Positions 9,011-17,581 of a stretch of 64,000 bases of DNA are shown here, in pieces. The DNA comes from CAWIJJ01 sp963836425 (GTDB lineage: Bacteria; Acidobacteriota; Terriglobia; Bryobacterales; Bryobacteraceae). Location of the stretch: contig CAWIJJ010000017.1 of the NCBI GenBank assembly GCA_963836425.1, positions 558,001 to 622,000 of the forward strand, read 5' to 3'. Position 1 is the first letter of the stretch. Each line of letters starts with the position of its first letter. The position numbers and the translations under genes are program-made. Below the pieces are notes generated by a model. It did not search any database. It was given only the letters and a program-made list of their open reading frames with translations, and was not told the DNA's origin.

Positions 9011-9040
9011 CTTAACTTTGCTGGGGAATGATGGTATTAT
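9011..9040 (+). promoter_or_regulatory. possible sigma-70 promoter of rpoD
   Basis: In the 255-base gap between nrdR and rpoD, CTTAAC (9011-9016) and TATTAT (9035-9040) are separated by 18 bases, a loose match to -35/-10 elements. The region is also AT-richer than its surroundings. Nothing else recognisable is in the gap. Weak call based on sequence only. Confidence 0.3.
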
Positions 9041-9191
9041 CAGTCGAAAGTCGAACCCCGGAATGCGGCAACCGATCTTTCCAAACCTTCGGGCCGGACC
9101 AGCAATCCGTTTCTTTTTCAAGCAATAATCCCATTTCCCAGAGATTCGAGATGAAGTCGAGTCTTGTGTCCCGTGGGGGAGGTGAGTCTTA

Positions 9192-10721
9192 GTGGACCAA
9201 TTCGAAGATCAATTTTTAGCGGATAACCCTGAAACCCTGGGCCTCAGCTTTGAGGAGGACGCGAAGTTCTTTGACCCGGAGGCGGCGCAGGAAGCTGACT
9301 TTCTACATCCTACACCTGTAGAGGAGTCAATCTACACGGACGATCCGGTCCGCGTATATCTGCGCGAAATGGGCGCCGTTCCGCTACTCACGCGCGAAGG
9401 CGAGGTAGATCTCGCGCGCCGCATGGAACGCGGCAAACTCCGGATGCAAAAGGCGATCAGCCGTTCCGCCCTGGTGCAGGGCGTGGTTGTGGAACTGGCC
9501 GAGGCCGTGAAACGCGCGACCCTCGAATTGGAAACCGTGGTCGATTTGGGAGACGTGGAGGAAGGGTCTCCGGCCGATTTGAAAGTCCGCAGCGATGCGA
9601 CGCGCCATTTTGCCGATGTGGCGGCGCTCCACAAGAAGCTGCAACAACTGGAGGAGAAGGTCGAGGCGACCCCGGTGGCCAACAAAAAGCCCCGCAAGCG
9701 TCTCTGCGCCAAGCTCAACCGGGCCAAGGTGGAAACCTCCCTGGCGATTCGCCGGGTTCCTTTCAAGGTGAACAAATGGAAGGAGTTCTCCCGCGAGATC
9801 GAGCGCGCCGTGGAGGAGATCAACCACCTCGATAGCGAAATCAAGAAGCTTGAAATCCGCAACAATCCGGTGCAGCAAGCCCGCGTCCGCGAATTGAAAC
9901 GCGAGATTCGGAAGCGCGAAACCCTCGCCGGCGCCTCCCTGCCCGAACTCCGGCACAGCCTCACCGTCATTCGCCACGGAGAAGCCGAAGCCGAGCGCGC
10001 CAAGAAGGATCTTGTCGAGGCCAACCTCCGGCTGGTGGTTTCGGTGGCCAAGAAATACGTCAACCGCGGCCTGCACCTGCTGGATCTCATTCAGGAAGGC
10101 AACATCGGCCTGATGCGCGCCGCCGACAAGTTCGAATACCGTCGCGGCTACAAGTTCTCCACGTATGCCACCTGGTGGATCCGCCAGGCAATCACCCGCG
10201 CCATCGCCGACCAGTCGCGCACCATCCGCATCCCGGTGCACATGAACGAGAGCATGAACAAGTTCCTGCGCGCGACTCGCGAACTCGAAAAGGAACTTGG
10301 CCGTACTCCTACAAATGACGAAATCGGGCGGCGCATGGACATTCCTGTCGAAAAAGTCCAGAAGCTCAAGACGATTTCCCGTGATCCGGTTTCGCTTGAA
10401 ACTCCTGTCGGGCGCGATGGCGAATCCGCGCTGGGTGACCTTATCGAGGACCGTTGGGTAGGCTCCCCGGTGGACGCGGTGATCGAATCCAACGTTCGCG
10501 ACGAGACGGCCGGCATCCTCAAGACGCTCTCCCCCAAGGAGGAGAAAGTCATCCGGATGCGCTTCGGAATCGGCTGCGAGCGCGAGCACACTCTCGAGGA
10601 AATCGGCCAGGAGTTTGACGTGACGCGCGAACGCATCCGGCAAATCGAGGCGAAGGCCCTGCGGCAATTACGGGCTCCCGAGCGCGCCCGCCGTCTGCGC
10701 GCCCTGATGGCCGCACGCTAG
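9192..10721 (+). CDS. rpoD: primary sigma factor RpoD (sigma-70)
   Basis: Housekeeping sigma factor of 509 residues. Region 1.2 is seen at DPVRVYLREMGAVPLLTREG (about residues 51-70); a variable charged helical region follows to about residue 270; regions 2.1-2.4 contain NLRLVVSVAKKYVNRGL, LDLIQEGNIGLMRAADKFE, GYKFSTYATWWIRQAI; region 3 follows RTIRIPVHMNE; region 4.2 ends with TLEEIGQEFDVTRERIRQIE. A long acidic region 1.1 of the enterobacterial type is missing or very short. Start is a GTG at 9192 with GGGGGAGG about ten bases upstream. A strong terminator follows. Confidence 0.97.
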   Translation: MDQFEDQFLADNPETLGLSFEEDAKFFDPEAAQEADFLHPTPVEESIYTDDPVRVYLREMGAVPLLTREGEVDLARRMERGKLRMQKAISRSALVQGVVVELAEAVKRATLELETVVDLGDVEEGSPADLKVRSDATRHFADVAALHKKLQQLEEKVEATPVANKKPRKRLCAKLNRAKVETSLAIRRVPFKVNKWKEFSREIERAVEEINHLDSEIKKLEIRNNPVQQARVRELKREIRKRETLAGASLPELRHSLTVIRHGEAEAERAKKDLVEANLRLVVSVAKKYVNRGLHLLDLIQEGNIGLMRAADKFEYRRGYKFSTYATWWIRQAITRAIADQSRTIRIPVHMNESMNKFLRATRELEKELGRTPTNDEIGRRMDIPVEKVQKLKTISRDPVSLETPVGRDGESALGDLIEDRWVGSPVDAVIESNVRDETAGILKTLSPKEEKVIRMRFGIGCEREHTLEEIGQEFDVTRERIRQIEAKALRQLRAPERARRLRALMAAR

Positions 10722-10743
10722 ACTGTCGCAGATTTCTACAGAA

Positions 10744-10788
10744 GCCGGAGCGGTGCCGAAAGATACCCGCTCCGGCCTTTTTCTTTTG
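10744..10788 (+). terminator. rho-independent terminator after rpoD
   Basis: Perfect ten-base stem GCCGGAGCGG (10744-10753) / CCGCTCCGGC (10767-10776) with a 13-base loop, followed by CTTTTTCTTTT. It begins 23 bases after the rpoD stop. Confidence 0.92.
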
Positions 10789-10833
10789 TGACCCCGTGGA
10801 CGCGCGCCGCATCCCTTGTGGCAGGATATAGAC

Positions 10834-12021
10834 ATGCACCGGAGAGGGATTTTCGTCGCACTCGTCTGCCTGTTTGCCGGAGGTCTGGCCACCTTCGTCG
10901 CCGGCCAACAGAAACTGCCACTTCCAGCGCCCTTCGCCACGCCCTCGGTCCGCAATGGTCCGAACGTGATTTCGCAGCCTCCGGGTGCGAAATTGAATCT
11001 GCCCGCCGGCTTCCAGATGGAGGTCTGGGCGGAAGGGTTCCAGGTGCCCCGCTATATGATGTTGGGGCCGAACAATGAAGTCCTGATCACCGATTCTGTG
11101 CAAGCCGGCCGCGGTGGTGTGTACATTCTACCCGGCAAGGGCCAGGAGCGGAAACAGGTTATTGGCGGGTTGACTCGCCCTTACGGTATGGCCATGCATG
11201 ACGGCTACCTGTACGTCGGGGAACCGGACTCGATCAAGCGCTACAAGTACGACTCCAAAGCGCAAACCGCCGGGCCGGGCGAAGAGATCATCTCGCTCAA
11301 AGGCTTGGGACAGGGACACTGGACCCGCACCCTGTTGTTCGACCGTGAAGGCAGGAAACTGTACGTGGGGGTCGGCTCCGCCTCTAACGTATCGCCCGGA
11401 GAAGATCCCCGGCGCGCCGCCATCAACCGCTACAATCCGGATGGGACCGGGCATGAAATCTTCGCCTCCGGCACGCGCAACCCCACCGCCATCCACTGGT
11501 ATCCCGGAACCGACACTCTTTGGGCGGCCGTGCAGGAGCGCGACGAACTGGGTGACAACCTGGTGCCGGACTACTTCACCCACATCCAGCAGGGCGGTTT
11601 CTACGGCTGGCCTTACGCCTACGCCGGTCCGCACGAAGACCCCCGCAACAAGGGTTTGAAGCCCGACCTGGTGGCGAAGGCCATCCAGGGCGACGTGCTT
11701 CTCGGCTCGCACGTGGCGGTCATCGATTTCGCCTTCTATACGGGGACCCAGTTCCCGCAGGAATATCGCGGCGGCGCGTTTCTGGCTTTCCACGGGTCTT
11801 GGAATCGTTCCGAGCGGGTGGGCCAGTCCGTCGTGTTCATCCCCTTCAAAGACGGCAAGCCGTCCGGTGCGATCAAAGAAATCGTCACCGGTTGGATGAT
11901 CGCCCCGGATAAGACCGAGGTCTGGGGCAGACCGGTTGCGGTGATGCAAATGCCGGACGGGAGTCTGTTGATCTCGGACGACGGCGGCCGGAAGGTGTGG
12001 CACCTGAGTTACAAGAGCTAG
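10834..12021 (+). CDS. secreted PQQ-dependent sugar (sorbosone-type) dehydrogenase
   Basis: Exported beta-propeller dehydrogenase of 395 residues, glucose/sorbosone dehydrogenase fold. A signal peptide (GIFVALVCLFAGGLATFVAGQ) is followed by the propeller with TRPYGMAMHDGYLYVG, a histidine-containing GLGQGHWTRTLLFD, ASGTRNPTAIHWYPGTDTLW, and QERDELGDNLVPDYFTH, hallmarks of the sorbosone dehydrogenase-like group. The ATG at 10834 is chosen because GGCAGGAT precedes it; a GTG at 10816 is an upstream alternative. The next gene, a multihaem cytochrome, begins two bases after the stop, which suggests it accepts the electrons. Confidence 0.87.
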   Translation: MHRRGIFVALVCLFAGGLATFVAGQQKLPLPAPFATPSVRNGPNVISQPPGAKLNLPAGFQMEVWAEGFQVPRYMMLGPNNEVLITDSVQAGRGGVYILPGKGQERKQVIGGLTRPYGMAMHDGYLYVGEPDSIKRYKYDSKAQTAGPGEEIISLKGLGQGHWTRTLLFDREGRKLYVGVGSASNVSPGEDPRRAAINRYNPDGTGHEIFASGTRNPTAIHWYPGTDTLWAAVQERDELGDNLVPDYFTHIQQGGFYGWPYAYAGPHEDPRNKGLKPDLVAKAIQGDVLLGSHVAVIDFAFYTGTQFPQEYRGGAFLAFHGSWNRSERVGQSVVFIPFKDGKPSGAIKEIVTGWMIAPDKTEVWGRPVAVMQMPDGSLLISDDGGRKVWHLSYKS

Positions 12022-12022
12022 C

Positions 12023-12637
12023 TTGCGCCCGATCCTGGCGATTCTGATCGGCGGGGGTGCGACCTTGGCGGCTGCACCCTTTTCGCACAAGCTGCACCTT
12101 CAGATGCAGTTGACGTGCACAGGGTGCCACACGGCCGCTTCCTCCAGCACGCGGCTTGAAGACAACCTGCTCCCGCGCAAGGAGGCGTGCCAGGGCTGCC
12201 ACGAGGACCGCACGATTCCGGCGCCGCCCACCGTGCGCCTGGCACGCTTCAATCACGCCCTGCACCTGAAACTGGGCAACGCCGCGCCGCGTATCGCCGC
12301 CGCCATCGATAAAGGGAATTACCTCCAGCCCGCCGGCGACATCCGCCGCTTTCTCAACACCGGTAACGCCTGCGAGGCCTGCCATCGGGGCCTCGAGGAA
12401 TCCAGCCAGGTGACCCATGCGGCCCTGCCTCGAATGGCCGACTGCCTGGTCTGCCATGGAGACCGGATTCAGCCCCCGTTTACCTGCCGGGAATGTCACG
12501 CGGATGACCCGGGGCTCAAGCCCGCATCGCACACTGCCAACTTCATGGACACGCATTCGAGCGGCAAGTTGCAGCTCGACAAGGCCTCCTGCGCCGTTTG
12601 CCACGGCCGCGAATTCACCTGTATGGGTTGCCATTAG
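12023..12637 (+). CDS. periplasmic cytochrome c with seven CXXCH motifs
   Basis: Multihaem c-type cytochrome of 204 residues. Seven CXXCH motifs can be read in order: CTGCH, CQGCH, CEACH, CLVCH, CRECH, CAVCH and CMGCH, the last at the extreme C-terminus. A short hydrophobic N-terminus (PILAILIGGGATLAAAP) acts as export signal. Several additional histidines (FSHKLHL, FNHALHLKL, THAAL, SHTANFMDTH) are candidate distal haem ligands, as in cytochrome c3/c7-type proteins. Start is a TTG two bases after the dehydrogenase stop, so the two form one operon and probably one electron-transfer unit. Confidence 0.88.
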   Translation: MRPILAILIGGGATLAAAPFSHKLHLQMQLTCTGCHTAASSSTRLEDNLLPRKEACQGCHEDRTIPAPPTVRLARFNHALHLKLGNAAPRIAAAIDKGNYLQPAGDIRRFLNTGNACEACHRGLEESSQVTHAALPRMADCLVCHGDRIQPPFTCRECHADDPGLKPASHTANFMDTHSSGKLQLDKASCAVCHGREFTCMGCH

Positions 12638-12747
12638 TCGCGCCTGTGGCCGTTTAGCGACAGGCAGGCGCAGACCGCTCCTTTCTCCACAGACGCTGTT
12701 CCGCTTGGAAGTGAAATTGCTCTGGATTTTCCTGGAGGAGACGGCAC

Positions 12748-12972
12748 ATGCCGCTCGCGAAGATAACCGGACAGGGTTTGGCGGCGATGACGGTTTCCGT
12801 CGGTCTTCTCTGGTGCTGCGTGATCGGGCAGCGCGCCACTGAGAGGCGCGCATTTGCCGAACGCGACCGCGTCATGCGGGAAGTGAACCGCAATATGCGC
12901 AGTCAGCCTCCCCGGCCCGTCTCCGTTCCCCTCCGGCCCCATTTTCGTCCGCCCCAGCCGGTGGCCGGTTAG
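12748..12972 (+). CDS. small single-pass membrane protein, unknown
   Basis: Protein of 74 residues. One hydrophobic segment (about residues 10-27, GLAAMTVSVGLLWCCVIG) is followed by a charged stretch and a proline/arginine-rich tail. A very good ribosome site, GGAGGAG, lies eight bases upstream of the ATG. The N-in/N-out arrangement and the short RATERRAFAERDRVMREVNR helix recall small accessory membrane subunits, but I do not recognise the family. It lies between the cytochrome and lepB on the same strand. Confidence 0.6.
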   Translation: MPLAKITGQGLAAMTVSVGLLWCCVIGQRATERRAFAERDRVMREVNRNMRSQPPRPVSVPLRPHFRPPQPVAG

Positions 12973-13016
12973 AAGATCGCGAACTTCCGAAGCTTGGCTT
13001 GCGTAACAATCAGGGT

Positions 13017-13973
13017 ATGCAACCGGTATCCACGCCAGCCGAAAGGGCTGTTCGGCGCGCGTTTTGGCTCGCCATCGTTCTGGGAAGCCTTTCCATCCTG
13101 GGCATCGCGTTCTCGCCGGTCCCGGCAGCTCTGAATGCCGCTATCCTGTTTGTCCTCGCCTTTGCGATACGCAAGGGAGGCGCGGGGCCGGCTCTGGCAC
13201 TCGGCAGCTTCCTGTTGGTGCGTGTGGCCGCCGGCGCCCCCCAGGTCACCAGCGCCACGCTGTGGCCGTTTGCGCTTGCCTCCCTGCTCCCCCTTGGTAT
13301 AGCGATATTCGCGTTTTGGGCGGCATGGGTGGCCTGGCACGGTCCGCAGCCCCGGCGCGTCGTCCCGTGGATGGCGGCTGTCGGCATCTATGCCGTTTAT
13401 ACTTTCCTGTTCAGCGGCTATTTCATGCCCTCCGCGGCGATGGCGCCCACACTGATGCCGGGCGACACCCTGCTCACCCAATCCGCGACCTGGCGCCTCG
13501 GACGCTCGCCGCGAAACGGCGACCTGTTGGTCTTCCGCTACCCGCCCGATCCCAGGCAGGTCTTTATCAAGCGCGTGGCCGGTGTTCCGGGCGACCGCCT
13601 CCGCATCGAACACAAACAGCTCTTCCGCAACGGCGTCCTGGTTCCCGAACCCTACGCGGTGCACACCTCCTCGTTCGAGGACCCGTACCGAGACAACTTC
13701 CCCTCGCCGCCCGATACGATTCATTTCGCGTCGCAGCAGACCATGCTTGAACACGTGCGAGGAGGTGAGATCGTGGTACCTCCCGGCTGTTATTTCGTTC
13801 TCGGGGACAATCGCGACGATTCGCTCGACAGCCGGTATTGGGGCTTCATCAGGCGCTCCGATATTGTCGCCTCGCCCGTGCTGGTTTACGATTCGCACGC
13901 CACCGAAAACCAGCTGAACGCTATGCGGACAGTGCGAAACCTCCGCTGGAAGCGGCTTCTGCGGCCCTTGTAA
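13017..13973 (+). CDS. lepB: signal peptidase I
   Basis: Type I signal peptidase, about 318 residues, with an unusually long membrane N-terminus of four or five hydrophobic segments (residues 15-130) before the catalytic domain. The catalytic serine is S139 in MPSAAMAPTL and the general-base lysine is K185 in IKRVAGVPGD; box E is GDNRDDSLDSRYWG. It cleaves signal peptides at the periplasmic face. I chose the ATG at 13017; a TTG at 12999 would add six residues, and neither has a convincing ribosome site. Confidence 0.93.
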   Translation: MQPVSTPAERAVRRAFWLAIVLGSLSILGIAFSPVPAALNAAILFVLAFAIRKGGAGPALALGSFLLVRVAAGAPQVTSATLWPFALASLLPLGIAIFAFWAAWVAWHGPQPRRVVPWMAAVGIYAVYTFLFSGYFMPSAAMAPTLMPGDTLLTQSATWRLGRSPRNGDLLVFRYPPDPRQVFIKRVAGVPGDRLRIEHKQLFRNGVLVPEPYAVHTSSFEDPYRDNFPSPPDTIHFASQQTMLEHVRGGEIVVPPGCYFVLGDNRDDSLDSRYWGFIRRSDIVASPVLVYDSHATENQLNAMRTVRNLRWKRLLRPL

Positions 13974-13985
13974 GGCGGCCTTGAT

Positions 13986-14831
13986 TCAAGCCACGAGCGT
14001 GGCTTCGTTCCGCAACTCGCCGATTTCGGGAACCCGGATGGTGACCACGTCACCGGCGGCGAGCGCCGCTTCGGCGGTGACGATGATCCCGGTCCCGGTC
14101 AGCACCACTGTTCCCGCCGGGACGTGGTTGGCGCGCAGCAGGTATTCGAGCAGGACCTCGAATTTGCGGTGCAGCTTCGCCGTATTCACGGCGCCCGAGA
14201 ACAGCTCTTTGCCGTCGCGCTCGATCACGCACGTCATGTCCAGGTTGTACGGATCGGTCAGTTCGTCCGGCGTCACCATGGCGGGCCCCAGCGCGCAGCA
14301 GCCGTCATAGACCTTCGATTGCGGCAGGTACAGCGCGTTTTCGCGCTCGATGTCCCACGCCGAAACGTCGTTTGCCAGTGTGTACCCGGCGATCTTCCCG
14401 CGGCTGCCGAGCACGATAGCGAGTTCCGGTTCGGGTGCGGTAAAGCTGGAATCCGGGCGAATTCCGATCTGTCTCCCGGTGGGCACGCAGACCCGCGCCG
14501 TCCCCTTGAAAAAGATCTCGGGCCGCGATTCGCGGTAGACGTGCGCGTACATTCCCTCGCGGGTACCATGCTCGGCGTCGCGGAACGAAGCGCTGGTTTC
14601 GTACGTGCATCCGCACGCCCAGACCTCCGGCGGATTCACAGGCAGCAGCGGGTCCAGTGCCTCTCCGTGCCGCGCCGCCAGTTCTCCCGCCAGCTTGGCG
14701 AGCGGCTCACCGAGCGCCTCGGCGCGGCGGATCAGGTCGAGCATGCTGTGCTCCGGAACCGGCCGCGCGAGTCCATCTTCAAAAAGCGCCGCTACTACGG
14801 CGCCATGCCATCGAACTTGTCCAAGATGCAT
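13986..14831 (-). CDS. fumarylacetoacetate hydrolase-family, probable 2-keto-3-deoxy-pentonate dehydratase
   Basis: FAH-superfamily protein of 281 residues. The metal-binding core is visible: FKGTARVCVPTG, then APEPELAIVLGSRG with two glutamates, NDVSAWDIERENALYLPQ and KVYDGCCALGPAMV. The DIExENPLYLPQAKVY-like block matches the 2-keto-3-deoxy-D-arabinonate dehydratase group that forms alpha-ketoglutarate semialdehyde in oxidative pentose pathways. The preceding gene, an aldehyde dehydrogenase of the semialdehyde type, ends exactly one base before this ATG, supporting that role. Other FAH-family hydrolases remain possible. Confidence 0.82.
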   Translation of the reverse strand: MHLGQVRWHGAVVAALFEDGLARPVPEHSMLDLIRRAEALGEPLAKLAGELAARHGEALDPLLPVNPPEVWACGCTYETSASFRDAEHGTREGMYAHVYRESRPEIFFKGTARVCVPTGRQIGIRPDSSFTAPEPELAIVLGSRGKIAGYTLANDVSAWDIERENALYLPQSKVYDGCCALGPAMVTPDELTDPYNLDMTCVIERDGKELFSGAVNTAKLHRKFEVLLEYLLRANHVPAGTVVLTGTGIIVTAEAALAAGDVVTIRVPEIGELRNEATLVA

Positions 14832-16274
14832 TTAATATTTCAGGTAAACGGTTTTGTAGTCGCTGTAGAATTCCAGCGCCGCGGGCCCCTGCTCCTTCGG
14901 CCCGAAACTGGAATCTTTGGTTCCACCGAAGGGCAGTTGATATTCTACGCCAGCACTGGGCAGATTGACAGTGAGGAGTCCGGCCTCGGCCCGGTAGACG
15001 TATTCGAACACGCGCGAAAGATTGGTGGTTTGAATGGAAGACGAGAGCCCGAACGGAATATTGTTGGCGATGCGCATGGCGTCTTCGAAGTCGCGCGCCC
15101 GCATGATGGCGAGCACGGGCCCGAAGATCTCCTCCTGCGCGATGGTGTGCCGCTCTTCGACATCCGCAAAAACCGTCGGTTCGACGAAGTAGCCCTTGGC
15201 CAGCGCGCCATCGGTCAGCCGCCGCCCGCCGCACAAAGGCTCGCCGCACTCCTTCCGCCCGATCTCGATATAGCGCAGATCCGTCTGCATCTGCCGCTCG
15301 TCCACGCAGGGCCCGATCTCGATCCCCGGCTGCATGCCGTCTCCCACCTTGAGCTTCTTCGTGCGCTCGACGACGGCGGCCACGAAGCGGTCGTAAATGG
15401 AGTCTTCGACGATGGCGCGGCTGGTGGCGGTGCACTTCTGGCCGGTGGAGAAGAAGGACGCATTGACTACATTCTCCACGGCGGAGGGGAAGTCTGCGTC
15501 GGCCAGCACGATGGTGGGGTTCTTACCTCCCATTTCCAGTTGGATCCGCAGCCGGCGCCGCGACGCCGCCTGGTGCACCGATTCGCCCACCCCGCACGAG
15601 CCGGTGAAGGACACCGCCTTGAGCGGTCCCGCATTCACCAGCGCCTCGCCCAGTTCGCCTCCCGGCCCGCAGACGAAGTTCACCACGCCGCGCGGAACGC
15701 CGGCTTCGTGCAGCGCCTCCACGATTCGCCACGAGCTCAGAGGCGCGGCCGAGGCAGGCTTCACTACGATGGTGTTCCCGCAAATCAGCGCGGGCGCCAT
15801 CTTCCAGGCGGGAATGGCGCTCGGGAAATTCCAGGGCGTGATCAGCCCCACCACTCCGATGGGTTTACGAATCGCAAACATGTGCACCCGGTCGCGTTCA
15901 GAGGGCACCAGCATGCCGGGCATGCGCGAGCCCTCGCCCGCGAAATAGCGGAAGATGTTGATGGAACGGCGCACCTCGCCGCGCGCCTCGGGCAGAGTTT
16001 TGCCCTCTTCCCGCGTCATGTCCGCGGCAACCTGTTCGAAGTTCCTGTCCAGAATGTCGGCTGCTTTGAAGAGAATGTTCCCGCGCGCCGGGCCGCTCAT
16101 CGCGGACCATCCAGGAAGCGCCGCGGAGGCAGCCGCGGCCGCGGCCTCGATATCCCTTTTCGTCCCGTTCACGAAATTGCCGACGAGTTCCCCGGTGTTC
16201 GCCGGGTTGCGGTTTTCTAAAACTGCTCCGGTCACCCACTCGCCGTTGATGTAGTTTGCGAAAGTTTGAGCCAT
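14832..16274 (-). CDS. aldehyde dehydrogenase, probable alpha-ketoglutarate semialdehyde dehydrogenase
   Basis: NAD(P)+-dependent aldehyde dehydrogenase of 480 residues. The Rossmann segment PWNFPSAIPAWKMAPAL, the general base E247 (LEMGGKNP) and the nucleophile C281 (STGQKCTATSR) are intact. The GQKCTATSR context is the one common in ketoglutarate-semialdehyde dehydrogenases (usual GQRCTASSR). Its stop is immediately followed by the FAH-family dehydratase ATG, consistent with the last two steps of an oxidative pentose (Weimberg-like) route to alpha-ketoglutarate. Upstream LemA ends 14 bases before the start, so transcription may come from the LemA side. Confidence 0.88.
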   Translation of the reverse strand: MAQTFANYINGEWVTGAVLENRNPANTGELVGNFVNGTKRDIEAAAAAASAALPGWSAMSGPARGNILFKAADILDRNFEQVAADMTREEGKTLPEARGEVRRSINIFRYFAGEGSRMPGMLVPSERDRVHMFAIRKPIGVVGLITPWNFPSAIPAWKMAPALICGNTIVVKPASAAPLSSWRIVEALHEAGVPRGVVNFVCGPGGELGEALVNAGPLKAVSFTGSCGVGESVHQAASRRRLRIQLEMGGKNPTIVLADADFPSAVENVVNASFFSTGQKCTATSRAIVEDSIYDRFVAAVVERTKKLKVGDGMQPGIEIGPCVDERQMQTDLRYIEIGRKECGEPLCGGRRLTDGALAKGYFVEPTVFADVEERHTIAQEEIFGPVLAIMRARDFEDAMRIANNIPFGLSSSIQTTNLSRVFEYVYRAEAGLLTVNLPSAGVEYQLPFGGTKDSSFGPKEQGPAALEFYSDYKTVYLKY

Positions 16275-16288
16275 AGACGGTGTTCCTG

Positions 16289-16855
16289 TCAGAATTGCAC
16301 CTTGGGTGCGGTGCGGGCGCCTGGATCCGTAGTGAAGTAGGCGTTGTTGCGCGTGAAGCCGGACATCGAGGCGACGATATTCTGCGGAAATTGCTGGATC
16401 TGCGCGTTGTATCGCTCCAGAGTTTCATTGTACTTGCGCCGCTCCACCGCGATGCGATTCTCGGTTCCCGCCAGTTCGTCCTGGAGGCGCAGGAAATTTT
16501 CGTTGGACCGCAGTTGTGGATAATTTTCCGAAATCACCAGCAGCCGCGAAAGGGCGTTGCTGAGCTGGCCGTTGGCGGCAATGCGATCCTCCGGCGTGCG
16601 TGCGCCCACCAATGCGGCGCGGGCGTTGGCGATGTTCGCAAACACCTCTGTTTCGTGCTGCGCGAATCCCTTCACCGTACTGACCAGGTTCGGAATCAAA
16701 TCCGCGCGCCGCTGCAAAGCCACGTCAACCTGCGACCACTGCGCGTTGATGGCCTCGCGCTGGTTGACCAGGTTGTTCCTCACGCTGACGAACTTGCCGC
16801 CCACTCCGATCAGCACAACCACCACGATGAGCAGGATGATAAGACCGATTTTCAC
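16289..16855 (-). CDS. LemA family protein
   Basis: LemA protein of 188 residues. One N-terminal membrane helix (IGLIILLIVVVVLIGVGG) is followed by the conserved helical domain with NNLVNQREAINAQWSQVDV, QRRADLIPNLVSTVKG and RKYNETLERYNAQIQQFP. GTG start at 16855 with GGAGA five bases upstream. LemA genes are regularly paired with TPM-domain genes, as here (17582-18370), with a nucleotidyltransferase gene between them. The family is associated with envelope quality control; biochemical role not established. Confidence 0.92.
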   Translation of the reverse strand: MKIGLIILLIVVVVLIGVGGKFVSVRNNLVNQREAINAQWSQVDVALQRRADLIPNLVSTVKGFAQHETEVFANIANARAALVGARTPEDRIAANGQLSNALSRLLVISENYPQLRSNENFLRLQDELAGTENRIAVERRKYNETLERYNAQIQQFPQNIVASMSGFTRNNAYFTTDPGARTAPKVQF

Positions 16856-16864
16856 GTCGTTCTC

Positions 16865-17575
16865 CTATTTTTCCAGCCGGTCCACAGCGTCGATCACAAC
16901 GGAGATGGCCAGCAGGTACGAACCGAGCAGTGCGACGGGCTCCACATCCCGCGCCTTCATGCGATCTTCCCGGATGTCCAATAGTTTCTCAAACGGAAGG
17001 GCATCGATACCGAAGTTTTCTTTGGTCTTTCGTACTACTTCGCGTTTGTTGGCCGGCCGTTCCACTCCATGCAGCATCAACGCGTGCCGGAACAGGACGC
17101 AGAAGGTGGACACCGAATCGAGCAGCAGCCGGCGCAGCAGGTCGGGCTCGGAAAGCATTCCGGCGGCCTTCTGGCGCAAACGCAGCATTTTGGCGCGAAG
17201 ATCGTGCTCCACCTGGGCCCGGTAGAACACGCGGCCGATTTCAAGGCCGGCTATCAGGTCCCGGCCGTGCAGCAGCCGGTTCTGCCGCTGAATATCCTGA
17301 AACTCGATGGCGAAACAGTCGGCCGAGGTGGCGAGTTCCTGTTCGCTCAACAGCAGCGGCGAAGGGCTGCCCTGCTCCCGCCACCAGCGGAAGATGGCTT
17401 CGCTGAGGCGGAGCTCATCCGGCGTGACCCGGGAGAGCACGCAAAGAATATTGAGATCGCTGAATTTTCCGTCGTAGTCTCCGGCCGCGGCGGAGCCGTA
17501 CAGCACGACCGAAATCAGCCGCTCGCCAAACGCTTTGCCGAGTTTCCCGACGAGTTGTTCCAGAAGCTTTTCCAT
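16865..17575 (-). CDS. MNT-type nucleotidyltransferase domain protein
   Basis: Protein of 236 residues with an N-terminal minimal nucleotidyltransferase fold. The motif LYGSAAAGDYDGKFSDLN gives GS at 27-28 and the acidic position D40, but the second acidic residue of the usual GS-x(10-11)-D-x-D signature is N42, so catalysis is uncertain. The C-terminal half is helical (HEPN-like length) with no clear R-x4-6-H motif. GAGG lies five bases before the ATG and the gene starts seven bases after the TPM stop. Insertion of this gene between TPM and LemA is unusual for that pair. Confidence 0.75.
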   Translation of the reverse strand: MEKLLEQLVGKLGKAFGERLISVVLYGSAAAGDYDGKFSDLNILCVLSRVTPDELRLSEAIFRWWREQGSPSPLLLSEQELATSADCFAIEFQDIQRQNRLLHGRDLIAGLEIGRVFYRAQVEHDLRAKMLRLRQKAAGMLSEPDLLRRLLLDSVSTFCVLFRHALMLHGVERPANKREVVRKTKENFGIDALPFEKLLDIREDRMKARDVEPVALLGSYLLAISVVIDAVDRLEK

Positions 17576-17581
17576 ATCGCC

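Noticed and set aside
14124..16220. 698-residue plus-strand frame opposite the aldehyde dehydrogenase and dehydratase genes
   Set aside because: Arg/His/Gly/Pro-rich composition with no motifs; it is the antisense shadow of two well-conserved enzymes.
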